From assembly GCF_000342005.1 (NCBI RefSeq), contig NZ_AOHO01000026.1, positions 169,959-233,958 of the forward strand: a stretch of 64,000 nt of DNA, read 5' to 3'. The first letter of the stretch is position 1. Every line of letters starts with the position of its first letter. This document shows positions 8,612 to 20,972 of the stretch, in pieces. A program made the position numbers and the translations under genes. Source of the stretch: Amycolatopsis decaplanina DSM 44594 (GTDB lineage Bacteria; Actinomycetota; Actinomycetes; Mycobacteriales; Pseudonocardiaceae). The notes below the pieces were generated by a model. The model did no database searches. It saw nothing but the letters and a program-made list of their open reading frames with translations, and was not told the origin of the DNA.

Positions 8612-9792
8612 CCGCCCGGGGTGACCTTGAGCAGCTTGTCGTCCTGGCCTTCCGAAGTCGTGATGTAGAGGGCGCCGTCCGGGCCGCTACGGACGGCTCG
8701 CAGCCTGCCGAACTTGTCGTCGAACTCGGGCGGCAGTGTCACTTCGGTGACCTTGCCCGCGTCGTCGAGGCGGAACAGCAGGAGCTTCTGGCCTTTCAGC
8801 GCGGTCACGGCGAGCGAACCTTCGAGCGCTCCCCACTGTGCTCCGGTGAGGAACTCCGCGCCGCAGATCGCCTCGGTGATCTCACCGGTCGTCCACAAAG
8901 GACTGACAGCGTCCGGGAAGCGCTGCTTGTCGGTCATCGGGACGCTTTCGTCGTAGTCGGTCTCGGTGCCGCCCTTGGACGGGTCCCAGCCGTAGTTCGC
9001 GCCCGCGGTTTCCAGGTTGACTTCGTCGTCGATGGTCGGCCCGTGTTCGGCGGTGAACACCTGCCCGGTGCCCGGGCGGACCGTGACGCCCTGGACGTTG
9101 CGGTGCCCGTAGGTGAACACGCGCTGTTCGTTCGGGTTCGCCGACGAGATGAACGGGTTGTCCGGCAACGCGTTCCCGGTCTTCGCGTCGACGCGCAGCA
9201 CCTTGCCGCCGAGACTCGTCCGGTCCTGCGGGTGCCGCGGGCGGGCGGTGTCGCCGGTGCCGACGAGCAGCGCCCCGTCCGCGCCGAACGCGGGACGGCA
9301 GCCGGAGTGCCTGCCGCTGGGGTTCACCGGCAGCCCGGTCAGCAGGTCCTTGACCTTCGTGGCGCTCGCGCCGTCGTCCGAAAGCCGCCAGGTGACCAGC
9401 CGGATGTCGACGGCGTTGTCGCCCTCCTTGTGGGCCTGGCAGGTGATGAACTCGCGCGACGTCGCGAAGTCCTTGCTGATCACCATCCCCATCAGGCCGC
9501 CTTCGCCGCGTACGTGGACGTCGGAGAAATCGGCGGCGACGTCGCGTTTCGTGCCGCCGTCGATCAGGGCCAGCTTCCCGGGGCGCTGGGTGACGAGGAT
9601 CTTCCCGTCCGGCAGGAAGCCGACGTCCCAGCCGTGTTCGAGCCCGGTCGTCACCTGCTCGACCTTCAGTTTCGACACGGCGGGCTTCGAAGTGACCGGT
9701 GGTGCGCTCTGCACCGTTTCGCTCGACGCGCCGGAACAGGCCGTGACCAGCAAGGACAGGGACACGAACGCGGCGACGGCGGGAGTGCGCAT
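8608..9792 (-). CDS. PQQ-dependent sugar (glucose/sorbosone-type) dehydrogenase lipoprotein
   Basis: This is a secreted beta-propeller quinoprotein that should oxidise a sugar or alditol outside the membrane. The start at 9792 gives MRTPAVAAFVSLSLLVTACSG, a lipoprotein signal with lipobox VTAC, so the mature protein is membrane-anchored. The body matches the GSDH family: GLEHGWDVGFLPDGKILVTQRPG, GEGGLMGM, HSGCRPAFGADGALLVGTGD, YGHRNVQG, AEHGP and GANYGWDP. The mature domain is about 370 residues, normal for the family. An in-frame upstream ATG at 9843 would spoil the signal peptide. The electron acceptor is unknown. Confidence 0.88.
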   Translation of the reverse strand: MRTPAVAAFVSLSLLVTACSGASSETVQSAPPVTSKPAVSKLKVEQVTTGLEHGWDVGFLPDGKILVTQRPGKLALIDGGTKRDVAADFSDVHVRGEGGLMGMVISKDFATSREFITCQAHKEGDNAVDIRLVTWRLSDDGASATKVKDLLTGLPVNPSGRHSGCRPAFGADGALLVGTGDTARPRHPQDRTSLGGKVLRVDAKTGNALPDNPFISSANPNEQRVFTYGHRNVQGVTVRPGTGQVFTAEHGPTIDDEVNLETAGANYGWDPSKGGTETDYDESVPMTDKQRFPDAVSPLWTTGEITEAICGAEFLTGAQWGALEGSLAVTALKGQKLLLFRLDDAGKVTEVTLPPEFDDKFGRLRAVRSGPDGALYITTSEGQDDKLLKVTPGG

Positions 9793-9839
9793 GGCATCAG
9801 CATGCCAGCCTCGCCAATCGCCCGGGAGGAACGAACCGG

Positions 9840-10613
9840 TCATCCGATGAGGATCGCGGCCGTCTCGGCGTCGGCGGGAAGGAACGTCTCCAGTTTCAAT
9901 TCCGACACCGTCACGTCGGCCGCGGTCGCGAACGTCGTGATGGCCGTGATCAGCCGTAGCTCGCCCGCCGAAGTGGACAGGCGCATCGGCACCGCGAACC
10001 CGAGGTGGTCAGGGCCGGGCTGCCCCGGCTCGGGGACGTAACCTTCGAGTTCGGCGAGCAACTCGGCGAGCCGCTCGTCCGGCGCGTGCGCGATCTCCTG
10101 TGTCAGCCGTTCCAGGATGTGCCGGGCCCAGTCCGCGAGGTTCCGTACCCGCGGCGCCATCCCCTTCGGATGCAACGCGAGCCGCAGGGTGTTGACCGGC
10201 TCCTCCAGCAGTTCCGGCGCCACGTCCTCGAAGAGCAGGTCGAGCGCGTCGTTGCGGGCGACGAGCACGCCATAGCGGTCGACCACGATGGCCGGGTACG
10301 GCCGGTGCCCGTCGAGCAGCCGCCGCATGCCGTCGAGGACCGGCTTCAACCCGGGATCGTCCAGTCTCGTTTCGGGAAAACCCGGGGCGAACCCGGCCGC
10401 GAGCAGCAGGCCGTTGCGTTCCCGAAGCGGGAGTTCGAGTGATTCGGCGACGCGCAACACCAGGCCGCGGCCGGGGATCGACCGGCCGCCTTCCAGGAAA
10501 CTCACGTGCCGCTGGGTGGTTCCCGCCCGGAGCGCCAGTTCCAGCTGGGACAGCCGACGCCGCTCACGCCAGCCCCGCAGCGCGGGGCCGAATCCGGAAA
10601 CCATGGTCGTCAT
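9840..10613 (-). CDS. XRE-family regulator with MmyB-like ligand-binding domain
   Basis: The 257-residue protein has an N-terminal helix-turn-helix (LRGWRERRRLSQLELALRAG, with the recognition helix about residues 30-50). Next comes the roughly 170-residue domain of MmyB-type actinobacterial regulators (PYPAIVVDRYGVLVARNDALDLLF, ELLEEPVNTLRLALHPKGMAPRV, SELKLETFLPAD). In related proteins this PAS-like domain is thought to bind a fatty-acid-like ligand. It is divergent from the LLM-class oxidoreductase at 10691, with 77 bp between starts, and such pairs usually have the regulator control the oxidoreductase. The dyad at 10641-10656 is a candidate site. Confidence 0.88.
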   Translation of the reverse strand: MTTMVSGFGPALRGWRERRRLSQLELALRAGTTQRHVSFLEGGRSIPGRGLVLRVAESLELPLRERNGLLLAAGFAPGFPETRLDDPGLKPVLDGMRRLLDGHRPYPAIVVDRYGVLVARNDALDLLFEDVAPELLEEPVNTLRLALHPKGMAPRVRNLADWARHILERLTQEIAHAPDERLAELLAELEGYVPEPGQPGPDHLGFAVPMRLSTSAGELRLITAITTFATAADVTVSELKLETFLPADAETAAILIG

Positions 10614-10640
10614 CTTGGCCGAGACGCCGACAGCACCGCC

Positions 10641-10656
10641 ATTCCTTCGAGGGAAT
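10641..10656. promoter_or_regulatory. Candidate operator between the MmyB-like regulator and the LLM gene
   Basis: ATTCC and GGAAT form a perfect inverted repeat around six bases. A third ATTCC lies at 10663-10667. The repeat sits in the 77-bp divergent promoter. Binding by the regulator is inferred. Confidence 0.4.
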
Positions 10657-10690
10657 TGAGGCCATTCCCCGCCGCGGCGATGCTTCCGGC

Positions 10691-11605
10691 ATGAAATTCG
10701 GTCTGGTCGTCCCCACTTATCGGTCCATCCTCGACGCCGGGCGCACCGCGCCGGAAATGGTCGCCATCGCGGTCGAAGCCGAACGCCTCGGCCTCGATTC
10801 GGTCTGGGTCGGCGACACCCTCGCGAAGACGCCCATCGATCCCTTGACGTTGCTCGGCGCGTTCGCCGCCAGCACCGAGCGGGTCACCCTCGGCACCGCC
10901 GCGTTGCTCCCGGCGTTGCGGGATCCGCTTCTTTCCGCGAACGCGATCCTCTCGCTCGACCTGCTCAGCCGGGGCCGGATCACCCTCGGCGTCGGCGCGG
11001 GGTTCGCGGGCCGCAGCGAACCCGAGTTCGCTTTCACCCGCGTTCCGTGGGAACGCCGCCGCGCCCGCCTCGACGACATCGTCGCGCTGTGGCGGCACGT
11101 CTGGAGCGGGAAGAGCGGTCCGTTCCACGGTGAGGTGCTGCGGTACGACGCTCTTCCGGAATACCCGGAACCGCACCGTCCCGGCGGTCCGCCGGTGTGG
11201 CTGGCCGCGTTCACCCCGGGCGCCCTGGAGCGCGCGGGACGGCTCTACGACGGCTGGCTGCCGTATCCACCCGACGTCGCGGACTACGCCGACGGGCTCG
11301 CGAAGATCCGCGAAACGGCCGTACGCCCCGTCACACCCGCGTTGTTCGCGACAGTGCTTATCGAGGATGACCCGATCAGGGCACGCGAGCGGCTGGAGTA
11401 CTACGCACAGCGCAATTACGGCGTTCCGCTGGACTTCGTCGAGAAGATCCAGATGCAGATCGCGGGCAGCCCGGCGCAGGTCGCCGACAAGTTGCGTGAA
11501 TACCAGGAGGCGGGCGCCGAACACGTGCTGATCCGCATCGCGACGCAGGAACCGGCCGAGTTCGACGAGCAGCTCCCGAGGGTCGTCGACGCCCTGCCCA
11601 GGTAA
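10691..11605 (+). CDS. LLM-class F420-dependent (luciferase-like) oxidoreductase
   Basis: This 304-residue protein is a TIM-barrel luciferase-like monooxygenase of the kind that usually uses coenzyme F420 or FMN in actinobacteria. It has MKFGLVVPTYRS at the start, GLDSVWVGDT, LGTAALLPALRDPLLSANAILSLDLLSRGRITLGVGAGFAG, and a C-terminal GSPAQVADKLREYQEAGAEHVLIR. The ATG at 10691 gives the normal family N terminus; an in-frame extension upstream lacks similarity. It is divergently transcribed from the MmyB-like regulator. The substrate is not known. Confidence 0.87.
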   Translation: MKFGLVVPTYRSILDAGRTAPEMVAIAVEAERLGLDSVWVGDTLAKTPIDPLTLLGAFAASTERVTLGTAALLPALRDPLLSANAILSLDLLSRGRITLGVGAGFAGRSEPEFAFTRVPWERRRARLDDIVALWRHVWSGKSGPFHGEVLRYDALPEYPEPHRPGGPPVWLAAFTPGALERAGRLYDGWLPYPPDVADYADGLAKIRETAVRPVTPALFATVLIEDDPIRARERLEYYAQRNYGVPLDFVEKIQMQIAGSPAQVADKLREYQEAGAEHVLIRIATQEPAEFDEQLPRVVDALPR

Positions 11606-11646
11606 TCGCGCGGCGGACTGTCGGTGCCCCCACGTAGGCTGGGACG

Positions 11647-15216
<3,570 letters not shown>

Positions 15217-15241
15217 GACGCCCGCGCTCACCGCTCCGAAA

Positions 15242-15294
15242 TCCGTGAAGGCCTCTTTGAGGGACTCTGGGTCCCTCAAGGAGGCCTTCACGGA
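15242..15294. terminator. Long hairpin, 24-bp arms, 'TGAAGGCCTC' family
   Basis: Two 24-base arms (15242-15265 and 15271-15294) pair completely, with one G-U wobble, around the loop TCTGG. There is no U-run. It lies 26 bp after the mfd stop. The outer 14 bases match the hairpin at 50820-50870 and, less well, the one at 54940-54988. A terminator or mRNA-end role is likely, but the sequence recurrence suggests a repeat family. Confidence 0.75.
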
Positions 15295-15399
15295 CCGGCG
15301 TCCGACACGACGCCTTTGACTTTCGGTTCACGAGAACCCGAATCGCGACTTACGACCTGGTTCTCTCGCCGGGGCCGGTATGAGAGGGTAGGCCCTGTG

Positions 15400-16404
15400 A
15401 TGCGGATCATGGGGCGCCGTCGCGCGCTGGTCGGGGTTCTTGCCGGTTCTCTCCTTCTCGCCGGATGCAACGCCGGTCCCGGGCAGGTCGGTGCCGCGGT
15501 GATCATCGACGGCAAGACCGTTTCGGTGGATCGCGTGCAGCAGCTGATCGACAAGGCCGTCCGTGAGCACCCGTACGGGCAGCAGCTGGCCAGTGAGCAC
15601 CAGCTCGACCTCGTCGGCCGCGAGATCGTCCGTCAGGAGATCCTGCACGACCTCACCGAGCGTGCCGCTCAGCGGGAGGGCGTCCGGGTCGACGAGTCCC
15701 TCGTCGTCAACGCGCTGCAGAACGATCCGTTGGCGAAGCCGATGGAGGCCAACCCGCAGAACGACCCCGCGCTCAGCGTCCAGCAGCTCGTGGCGCGGGT
15801 GCGGGATCACCGCGAATCCCTGGTCGACGCCGCGCTGCAGACCCAGCTCGCGATGAAGTACCTGGACAAGCTCACCGTCACGTTCGATTTCAGCTCGGTC
15901 TCCTCGACCGACGCCACCGGTTCCGACGCGGACAAGCTGCGCGAGCAGGCGATCGAGAAGGCCCGCCGCTTCGCCGCCTCGCCGAACGCGGCGGCCGAGC
16001 TGATCGCGCAGGACGAGCAGACGCCCGGTATTCAGGCGGGGACCGGTCAGAAGCTGCCGGCGATGCAGTCGCCCGCGACCGCGGCCACCGTCCTGTTCGG
16101 TCTCGAACCCAACACCGTCGCCGCGTTCCAGCCGACACCGCAGCAGCCGCTTTGGGTCGTCGTCGTGGTGCGTGAGCGGGCCGCGGACAAGCCCGTCGCG
16201 TCTGATCAGGCCGCGCAGCCCAGCGCTCAGCAGCTGGCCGGAGTGGGTATCCGGCTCCTCCAGCCGTACCTCGACCAGGTCGACCTCAAGGTGAACCCGC
16301 GCTACGGCGTGTGGGATGTTGTGGGCATGGACCTCGCGCCCAACGAAGCTTCGAAGAAGGGCATCGTGCTGCCTGTGCACGGTGCCGCTCCGCGAAACCC
16401 GTGA
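15400..16404 (+). CDS. SurA N-terminal-domain-like lipoprotein (putative chaperone)
   Basis: This 334-residue exported lipoprotein has the signal RRRALVGVLAGSLLLAGC with lipobox LAGC. The mature N-terminal part (about residues 35-160) resembles the SurA/PrsA chaperone domain (VDGKTVSVDRVQQLIDKAV, LVGREIVRQEILHDLTERAAQREGVRV). No intact PPIase core is evident in the C-terminal half, so a pure chaperone role outside the membrane is more likely than isomerase activity. Such a gene between mfd and mazG is common in actinobacteria. Its stop overlaps the mazG GTG by 4 bases. A GTG one codon upstream (15397) is an alternative start. Confidence 0.82.
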   Translation: MRIMGRRRALVGVLAGSLLLAGCNAGPGQVGAAVIIDGKTVSVDRVQQLIDKAVREHPYGQQLASEHQLDLVGREIVRQEILHDLTERAAQREGVRVDESLVVNALQNDPLAKPMEANPQNDPALSVQQLVARVRDHRESLVDAALQTQLAMKYLDKLTVTFDFSSVSSTDATGSDADKLREQAIEKARRFAASPNAAAELIAQDEQTPGIQAGTGQKLPAMQSPATAATVLFGLEPNTVAAFQPTPQQPLWVVVVVRERAADKPVASDQAAQPSAQQLAGVGIRLLQPYLDQVDLKVNPRYGVWDVVGMDLAPNEASKKGIVLPVHGAAPRNP

Positions 16405-17327
16405 CCGCTGCCGTCGTCGTGATCGCCCGCGGGGCGACACTGCCCGCCGCGGCACTCCCGATCTTGCGAAGCGGCGCCGCCGTGTATGCGGCTTCCGATG
16501 TCGATCCCGACGTTTTCGGGGTGCCCGCGCTCGGTGACGCACAGGTGCGCGACCTCGTGCTCATCGCAGGGTCGCGAAGGGAACCGAAGGCCGCGGCGCT
16601 GATCAGGTCGGGCGCACGGGTGGTCGAAACGCCCCTTGCTCCACTGGTCGAGGCCGCCGAGGTGATGGATCGTCTCCGTTCGCCGGGTGGGTGCCCGTGG
16701 GACGCGGTCCAGACGCACGAGTCACTGCGCCAGTACCTGGTCGAGGAGACCTACGAGCTGCTCGACGCGATCGAGGAGGGCGACAGGGCCGCCTTGCGCG
16801 AGGAACTCGGCGACGTCCTGCTCCAGGTGCTGTTTCACGCGCGCGTCGCCGTCGAAGACGCGGACGATCCGTTCGGAATCGACGAGGTCGCGTCCGAACT
16901 GGTCGCGAAACTCGTCGGACGTCATCCGCACGTCTTCGCCGACGCGCCCCGGGTCGAGACCGTCAGCGACCAGAACCTCAAATGGGAAGAACTGAAGCAG
17001 GCCGAGAAGAGCCGCCAGTCCATTGTGGACGGTGTCGCGCTCGGTCAGCCCGCCGTGGCGCTGGCAGGAAAGCTCGGCCAGCGCAGCGGCCGGGCCGGGA
17101 TCCCGCTCGATCTGTTCCCGGACGGCTCCGAGGCGGCGGCCCAGCTGTTCCGGGTGGCCGCGACCGCACGCCGGGCGGGAATCGATCCCGAAGGTGAGCT
17201 CCGCGCCGTCGCGAAGCGGTTCGCGCACGACATCCGGGACGCCGAACAGGCCGCGCGCGACGCCGGTCTCGAACCGACGACGCTGGAGGCCGACGGCTGG
17301 CGCAAGTTCTGGCGGAACCAGGGGTGA
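16401..17327 (+). CDS. mazG: Nucleoside triphosphate pyrophosphohydrolase MazG
   Basis: MazG hydrolyses (d)NTPs to monophosphates and cleanses the nucleotide pool. The 308-residue protein has an N-terminal region of about 90 residues without catalytic motifs, as in mycobacterial MazG. The MazG domain follows: LRSPGGCPWDAVQTHESLRQYLVEETYELLDAIEEGD, and the EExxE/ExxD metal site completed by LREELGDVLLQVLFH. A second, weaker helical segment includes WEELKQAEK. Translation starts at the GTG overlapping the stop of the SurA-like gene (GTGA), and this gives a normal length. Confidence 0.94.
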   Translation: MTAAVVVIARGATLPAAALPILRSGAAVYAASDVDPDVFGVPALGDAQVRDLVLIAGSRREPKAAALIRSGARVVETPLAPLVEAAEVMDRLRSPGGCPWDAVQTHESLRQYLVEETYELLDAIEEGDRAALREELGDVLLQVLFHARVAVEDADDPFGIDEVASELVAKLVGRHPHVFADAPRVETVSDQNLKWEELKQAEKSRQSIVDGVALGQPAVALAGKLGQRSGRAGIPLDLFPDGSEAAAQLFRVAATARRAGIDPEGELRAVAKRFAHDIRDAEQAARDAGLEPTTLEADGWRKFWRNQG

Positions 17328-17340
17328 CGTCCCCCGGACC

Positions 17341-18261
17341 TCATCCCTGGATCGTCAGCACGAGCTTGCCTTGGACGCGTCCGGACTCGCTCAGTTCGTG
17401 CGCCTTCGCGGCCTGTTCGAGCGGGAGGACCTCGGCGATCGAGACCCGCAGTGAACCGGCGTCGGCCAAAGCGGCGATTTCCGCCAGATCCGATCCGGAC
17501 GGCGACACGTAGAACTCGTCGAAACGGAGACCGAGTTCTTCGGCCTTCCGCCGGACCTCCGTCCGGTCCGGACCGTGCCCGACGATGTCGATCAGCGAAC
17601 CGCCCGGTTTGAGCGTGTCCAGGGATCGAGGACCGTAGTCGCCGGAGATCGGGTCCAGCACCACGTCGACGACCTGCGATTTCGAAAAATCGCTGGTCGT
17701 GTAGTCGATCAGTTCGTCCGCGCCGAGATCCCGCAGGAACGCGTGCTTCGCCTCGCGGGCGGTCCCGATGACATACGCGCCCTTGGCCTTCGCGATCTGG
17801 ACCGCGAGGTGACCGACCCCGCCGGCCGCGGCGTGGACGAGCACCCGGTGACCCGGTCCGACCGGGAAGAGCCGGGTGAACGGCTGCCACGCGGTGAGCG
17901 CCGCGATCGGGAGCGCGGCCGCCTCGACGTGATCGAGACTTTCCGGTTTCGCCGCGAGAGCGTCCTCGCTGACCGCGACGTACTCGGCGTACGAGCCGTT
18001 CGGCGGGAACGTGACGCCGTAGACCTCGTCTCCGGGCTTGAATCGCGTCCCAGCCGAATCCACCACGCCCGAGAAATCGAGGCCGACGGTCAGCGGCAGG
18101 TCGCCGACGACCAGTCCGTTCCGGATCTTCCAATCCGCCGGATTCACCCCGGCGGCGCGGACGCGCACCAGGACCTGGCCCTCGCCTGGAACGGGCTTTT
18201 CGGATTCGGCGAGCTGGAGGACGGCGGGTCCGCCGAAGGAGACTTGCTGGATCTTTCGCAT
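17341..18261 (-). CDS. Zinc-independent NADPH:quinone oxidoreductase-like MDR enzyme
   Basis: This 306-residue medium-chain reductase has a quinone-oxidoreductase layout. The N-terminal GroES-like fold contains RAAGVNPADWKIRNGL and LDFSGVV. The NADPH site HAAAGGVGHLAVQIAKAKGAYVIGTA lies at about residues 150-175. The C terminus has GRVQGKLVLTI. Zinc-binding cysteines are missing, as expected for this subgroup. It is divergent from an HxlR regulator, the standard arrangement for quinone- or electrophile-induced detoxification. The ATG at 18261 gives the usual start (MRKIQQVSFG); an ATG four codons upstream (18273) is possible. Confidence 0.88.
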   Translation of the reverse strand: MRKIQQVSFGGPAVLQLAESEKPVPGEGQVLVRVRAAGVNPADWKIRNGLVVGDLPLTVGLDFSGVVDSAGTRFKPGDEVYGVTFPPNGSYAEYVAVSEDALAAKPESLDHVEAAALPIAALTAWQPFTRLFPVGPGHRVLVHAAAGGVGHLAVQIAKAKGAYVIGTAREAKHAFLRDLGADELIDYTTSDFSKSQVVDVVLDPISGDYGPRSLDTLKPGGSLIDIVGHGPDRTEVRRKAEELGLRFDEFYVSPSGSDLAEIAALADAGSLRVSIAEVLPLEQAAKAHELSESGRVQGKLVLTIQG

Positions 18262-18282
18262 GGGAACGAGCATGTCGGGTGT

Positions 18283-18336
18283 GGTACCTGTTGTGAAGTA
18301 GGCACCCTCCTGATATCTAGGTACCTCATGGGTACC
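18283..18336. promoter_or_regulatory. Three GGTACC repeats in the oxidoreductase/HxlR divergent promoter
   Basis: GGTACC occurs at 18283-18288, 18320-18325 and 18331-18336; the last lies just inside the HxlR coding sequence. Three copies of a 6-bp palindrome within 54 bp of a divergent promoter look like the binding array of the HxlR protein. Function is inferred. Confidence 0.5.
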
Positions 18337-18744
18337 TTCGATGAGCGGCGGATATTCGAGGAATGGGTGGCCGTGCACGGCCGTGACTGCCCGTCCAGGA
18401 CGGTCATCGAAGCGCTCGCGAACAAGTGGGCGCTCTACGTCCTCGGCGCTATCCGGCGTTACGAAAGGCCGATGCGGTTCAGCGAACTTCGCCGTTTGCT
18501 CGACGGGATCACGCAGAAGATGCTGACCCAGACGCTCCGCTCCCTGGAGCGGGACGGGCTGATCCGGCGGGACGTCTATCCCACCGTCCCGCCGCGGGTC
18601 GAGTACGGGCTCACCCCGCTCGGCGTCGACGTCGGCAGGCTGACGAACGCCGTCGCCGAATGGGCCGTCGAGAACGTCGACCAGATCGTCGCCTCGCGCT
18701 CCGCTTTCGACGAGAAGGCAGCCAAGGCCGCGCAGCCGCTGTGA
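18328..18744 (+). CDS. HxlR-family winged-helix regulator
   Basis: The 138-residue protein contains the HxlR domain: CPSRTVIEALANKWALYVLGAIRRYERPMRFSELRRLLDGITQKMLTQTLRSLERDGLIRRDVYPTVPPRVEYGLTPLG (about residues 21-100). A conserved redox-capable cysteine at residue 21 precedes the domain, as in the quinone-sensing HypR/QorR-like members. It is divergent from the quinone oxidoreductase, which it probably controls along with itself through the GGTACC repeats. Confidence 0.9.
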   Translation: MGTFDERRIFEEWVAVHGRDCPSRTVIEALANKWALYVLGAIRRYERPMRFSELRRLLDGITQKMLTQTLRSLERDGLIRRDVYPTVPPRVEYGLTPLGVDVGRLTNAVAEWAVENVDQIVASRSAFDEKAAKAAQPL

Positions 18745-18789
18745 TGCGGGACACAATCGGGTGAGAACCGTTTCGGTGATCTCGGCGTC

Positions 18790-19341
18790 TTGCCGGATGT
18801 GAAGGGAACGGAACCGGACGAAGAGCAGCTCGTCCGCCGCACGGCCAAAGGAGACCGGGCGGCGTTCGAGGAGCTCTACCGCCGCACGTCGCCGTGGCTG
18901 GCGGTGCGCTTGCGCCGTCGCTGCACCGACGAACAGATCGTCGCCGAGGTGATGCAGGAGACCTACCTCGCGGTCTGGCGCGCGGCCGGCGCGTTCGCCG
19001 GTTCGGCCGTCGGCGGGAGCGCCGTCGGCTGGCTGTGGACGATCGCCGCGCGGCGGCTGGTCGACGCCTTCCGCCGCCGGGCGCGGCACGCTCAGCCGCT
19101 GCCGGTCGCGGAAACGGCCGTCTCACCCGCCGCCGAGGACGAGGCGCTGGCCGGGGCGGTCGGCGACCACGTCGGCGACGCGTTGCGGCGGCTCGCTCCC
19201 GAACTCCGTCAGGTCCTGCAGGCCATGGTGCTCGACGGACTGACCGTCCGGGAGACCGCCGTCCTGCTCGGCCTGCCGGAAGGAACCGTCAAAACCCGTG
19301 CCAGGCGGGCTCGGATCGCGATGCGGGAGGCGCTGTCGTGA
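18790..19341 (+). CDS. ECF-type RNA polymerase sigma factor
   Basis: This 183-residue sigma-70-family ECF factor has region 2 (AAFEELYRRTSPWLAVRLRRRCTDEQIVAEVMQETYLAVWRAA, about residues 24-66). A 60-residue linker leads to region 4 with its helix-turn-helix (LDGLTVRETAVLLGLPEGTVKTRARRARIAMREAL). The TTG at 18790 gives this length; the GTG at 18799 is also possible. It is translationally coupled to the downstream anti-sigma gene (GTGA), which marks the pair as a signalling unit. Target promoters cannot be deduced here. Confidence 0.9.
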   Translation: MPDVKGTEPDEEQLVRRTAKGDRAAFEELYRRTSPWLAVRLRRRCTDEQIVAEVMQETYLAVWRAAGAFAGSAVGGSAVGWLWTIAARRLVDAFRRRARHAQPLPVAETAVSPAAEDEALAGAVGDHVGDALRRLAPELRQVLQAMVLDGLTVRETAVLLGLPEGTVKTRARRARIAMREALS

Positions 19342-20153
19342 ACAAGGAACACGTGTCCGAACAGCTCCTCGCCGGTTATGTCCGCGGGGACGACGGCTTG
19401 GCCGGTGACGAGGTCTGGGCGATCGAAGCCCATCTCGAATCGTGCGCGGAATGCCGGGGAAGGCTGGCCGCGGTCAGCCTGCCGACGGTGTCGGCGCTGG
19501 TGGACGACGTCTGGGCCGGACTGGGGCCAAGACTCGCCGAAGCGGGGCCGGGGCCGATGCGCGGACGGTGGGCCGGACGGCTGCACACCTGGGTGACGCC
19601 GGTGATGCTGCCGTGGCTGGTGATGATCGTCCTGATCCCGGCACTGGGTGTCCTGCTGGACTCGATCGGGTTCACCAGGAGCGAGGGCTACTCGTTCGTC
19701 CAGCTGTTCTCGCCGGTGCTGCCGGTGCTCGGGGTCGCGGTGTCGTGGGCAAGGGGGCTCGATCCCGCGTACGAACTCGTCACGTCGACGCCGAGGGCCG
19801 GGCTCTACCTGCTGTTGCGCCGGACGACGGCGGTACTGGCCGCCGTCTTGCCGATCCAAGCCGTCTCGGGCTGGCTCGGCGGCGGCGGATTCGGGCTCGG
19901 TCTTCTGCCGAGCCTGGCCTTCACCACCGGAACGCTCGCGCTCGGCGGGCTGATCGGGGTGGTGCGGGCGGCCTACGTCCTTGCCGGGGTCTGGGTGGCG
20001 GTGATCTTGGCGCCCGCGGTGGCTTCGCAAGGGCATGCCACCGCGCTCGAACCCCGGCTGCTTCCGGTGTGGGGCGCGATCTTCGCGCTGACCGCGGTCG
20101 TGGTGGTGCTCCGGCGGAGCGTCTTCGGCCTGCTCACCGGATCCGAACGATAA
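19338..20153 (+). CDS. Membrane-bound anti-sigma factor (zf-HC2)
   Basis: Residues about 25-45 contain the zinc-finger anti-sigma motif HLESCAECRGRL (HxxxCxxC). A hydrophobic part with about six transmembrane helices spans residues 90-265. That is a larger membrane domain than the single helix of most anti-sigma factors, suggesting it senses something in or across the membrane. It overlaps the sigma gene by 4 bases and precedes the ABC ATPase by 12 bp, so sigma factor, anti-sigma factor and transporter are one operon. Confidence 0.85.
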   Translation: MNKEHVSEQLLAGYVRGDDGLAGDEVWAIEAHLESCAECRGRLAAVSLPTVSALVDDVWAGLGPRLAEAGPGPMRGRWAGRLHTWVTPVMLPWLVMIVLIPALGVLLDSIGFTRSEGYSFVQLFSPVLPVLGVAVSWARGLDPAYELVTSTPRAGLYLLLRRTTAVLAAVLPIQAVSGWLGGGGFGLGLLPSLAFTTGTLALGGLIGVVRAAYVLAGVWVAVILAPAVASQGHATALEPRLLPVWGAIFALTAVVVVLRRSVFGLLTGSER

Positions 20154-20165
20154 GAAGGGGAGAAC

Positions 20166-20972
20166 ATGATGCGTGCTGTCGGGGCCGCGGAGGTCGCGCC
20201 GACGACCTACGCGTGGCAGATCAAGGCGGAGGGGCTGAAGGTCCGGGTCGGCAAACGCAAGTTCGCCGTGAACGGGCTCGACCTGGAACTGGGCACGGGG
20301 GTGCACGGTCTGCTCGGCCCGAACGGGGCGGGGAAGACCACGCTGATCCGGGCACTGGCGACGGTGCTCCGGCCGGCAGAGGGAGGGCTGGCGCTGCTCG
20401 GTGAATCCGTCGGGGGGTTCACCGATCAGCGCCGCCTGCGCCGCCGTATCGGCTATCTGCCGCAGAATTTCGGTTTCTACAAGCGATTCACCGTCCGCGA
20501 GTTCGTCGAATACATCGCCTGGCTCAAGGAAATGGCAGGAGAGGACATCCCGGCGGCGGTGCAGCGGTCGATCGAACGGGTCGGCCTCGCCGATCGCGCC
20601 GACGACCGGATGAAGACACTGTCCGGCGGCATGGTGCGGAGGGTCGGGATCGCGCAGGCGATCGTGAACGATCCGGACATCCTCCTGCTGGACGAGCCGA
20701 CCGCCGGACTCGATCCGGCGCAACGCGTGCGGTTCCGGGACCTCATGCAGGAACTGGGCCGGGACGCCTGCGTTGTCGTTTCGACGCATCTCGTCGAGGA
20801 CGTCGCGACGGCCTGCACCGACGTCGTCCTGTTCGAAAACGGGAAGCTCGTTTTCCAGGGCACTCCGGACGAACTGGCCGCGGCCGGGAGCGAAGAGCAC
20901 GTCGGCGACAGCCCGATCGAGCGTGGCTATTCGGCGCTGCTGGGGCACGAGCCGGGGAAGGGGAACTGGTGA
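20166..20972 (+). CDS. ABC transporter ATP-binding protein
   Basis: This 268-residue ABC ATPase has Walker A GPNGAGKTT (about residues 53-61), Q-loop YLPQNFGFYKRFTV, signature LSGGM, Walker B ILLLDEPTAGLD, and the H-loop STHLVED. It resembles exporter ATPases of the bacitracin/drug or daunorubicin type. It is coupled to the permease gene (GTGA overlap at 20969) and belongs to the sigma-controlled operon. The substrate is unknown; export of a membrane-active compound or lipid is a fair guess only. Confidence 0.92.
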   Translation: MMRAVGAAEVAPTTYAWQIKAEGLKVRVGKRKFAVNGLDLELGTGVHGLLGPNGAGKTTLIRALATVLRPAEGGLALLGESVGGFTDQRRLRRRIGYLPQNFGFYKRFTVREFVEYIAWLKEMAGEDIPAAVQRSIERVGLADRADDRMKTLSGGMVRRVGIAQAIVNDPDILLLDEPTAGLDPAQRVRFRDLMQELGRDACVVVSTHLVEDVATACTDVVLFENGKLVFQGTPDELAAAGSEEHVGDSPIERGYSALLGHEPGKGNW

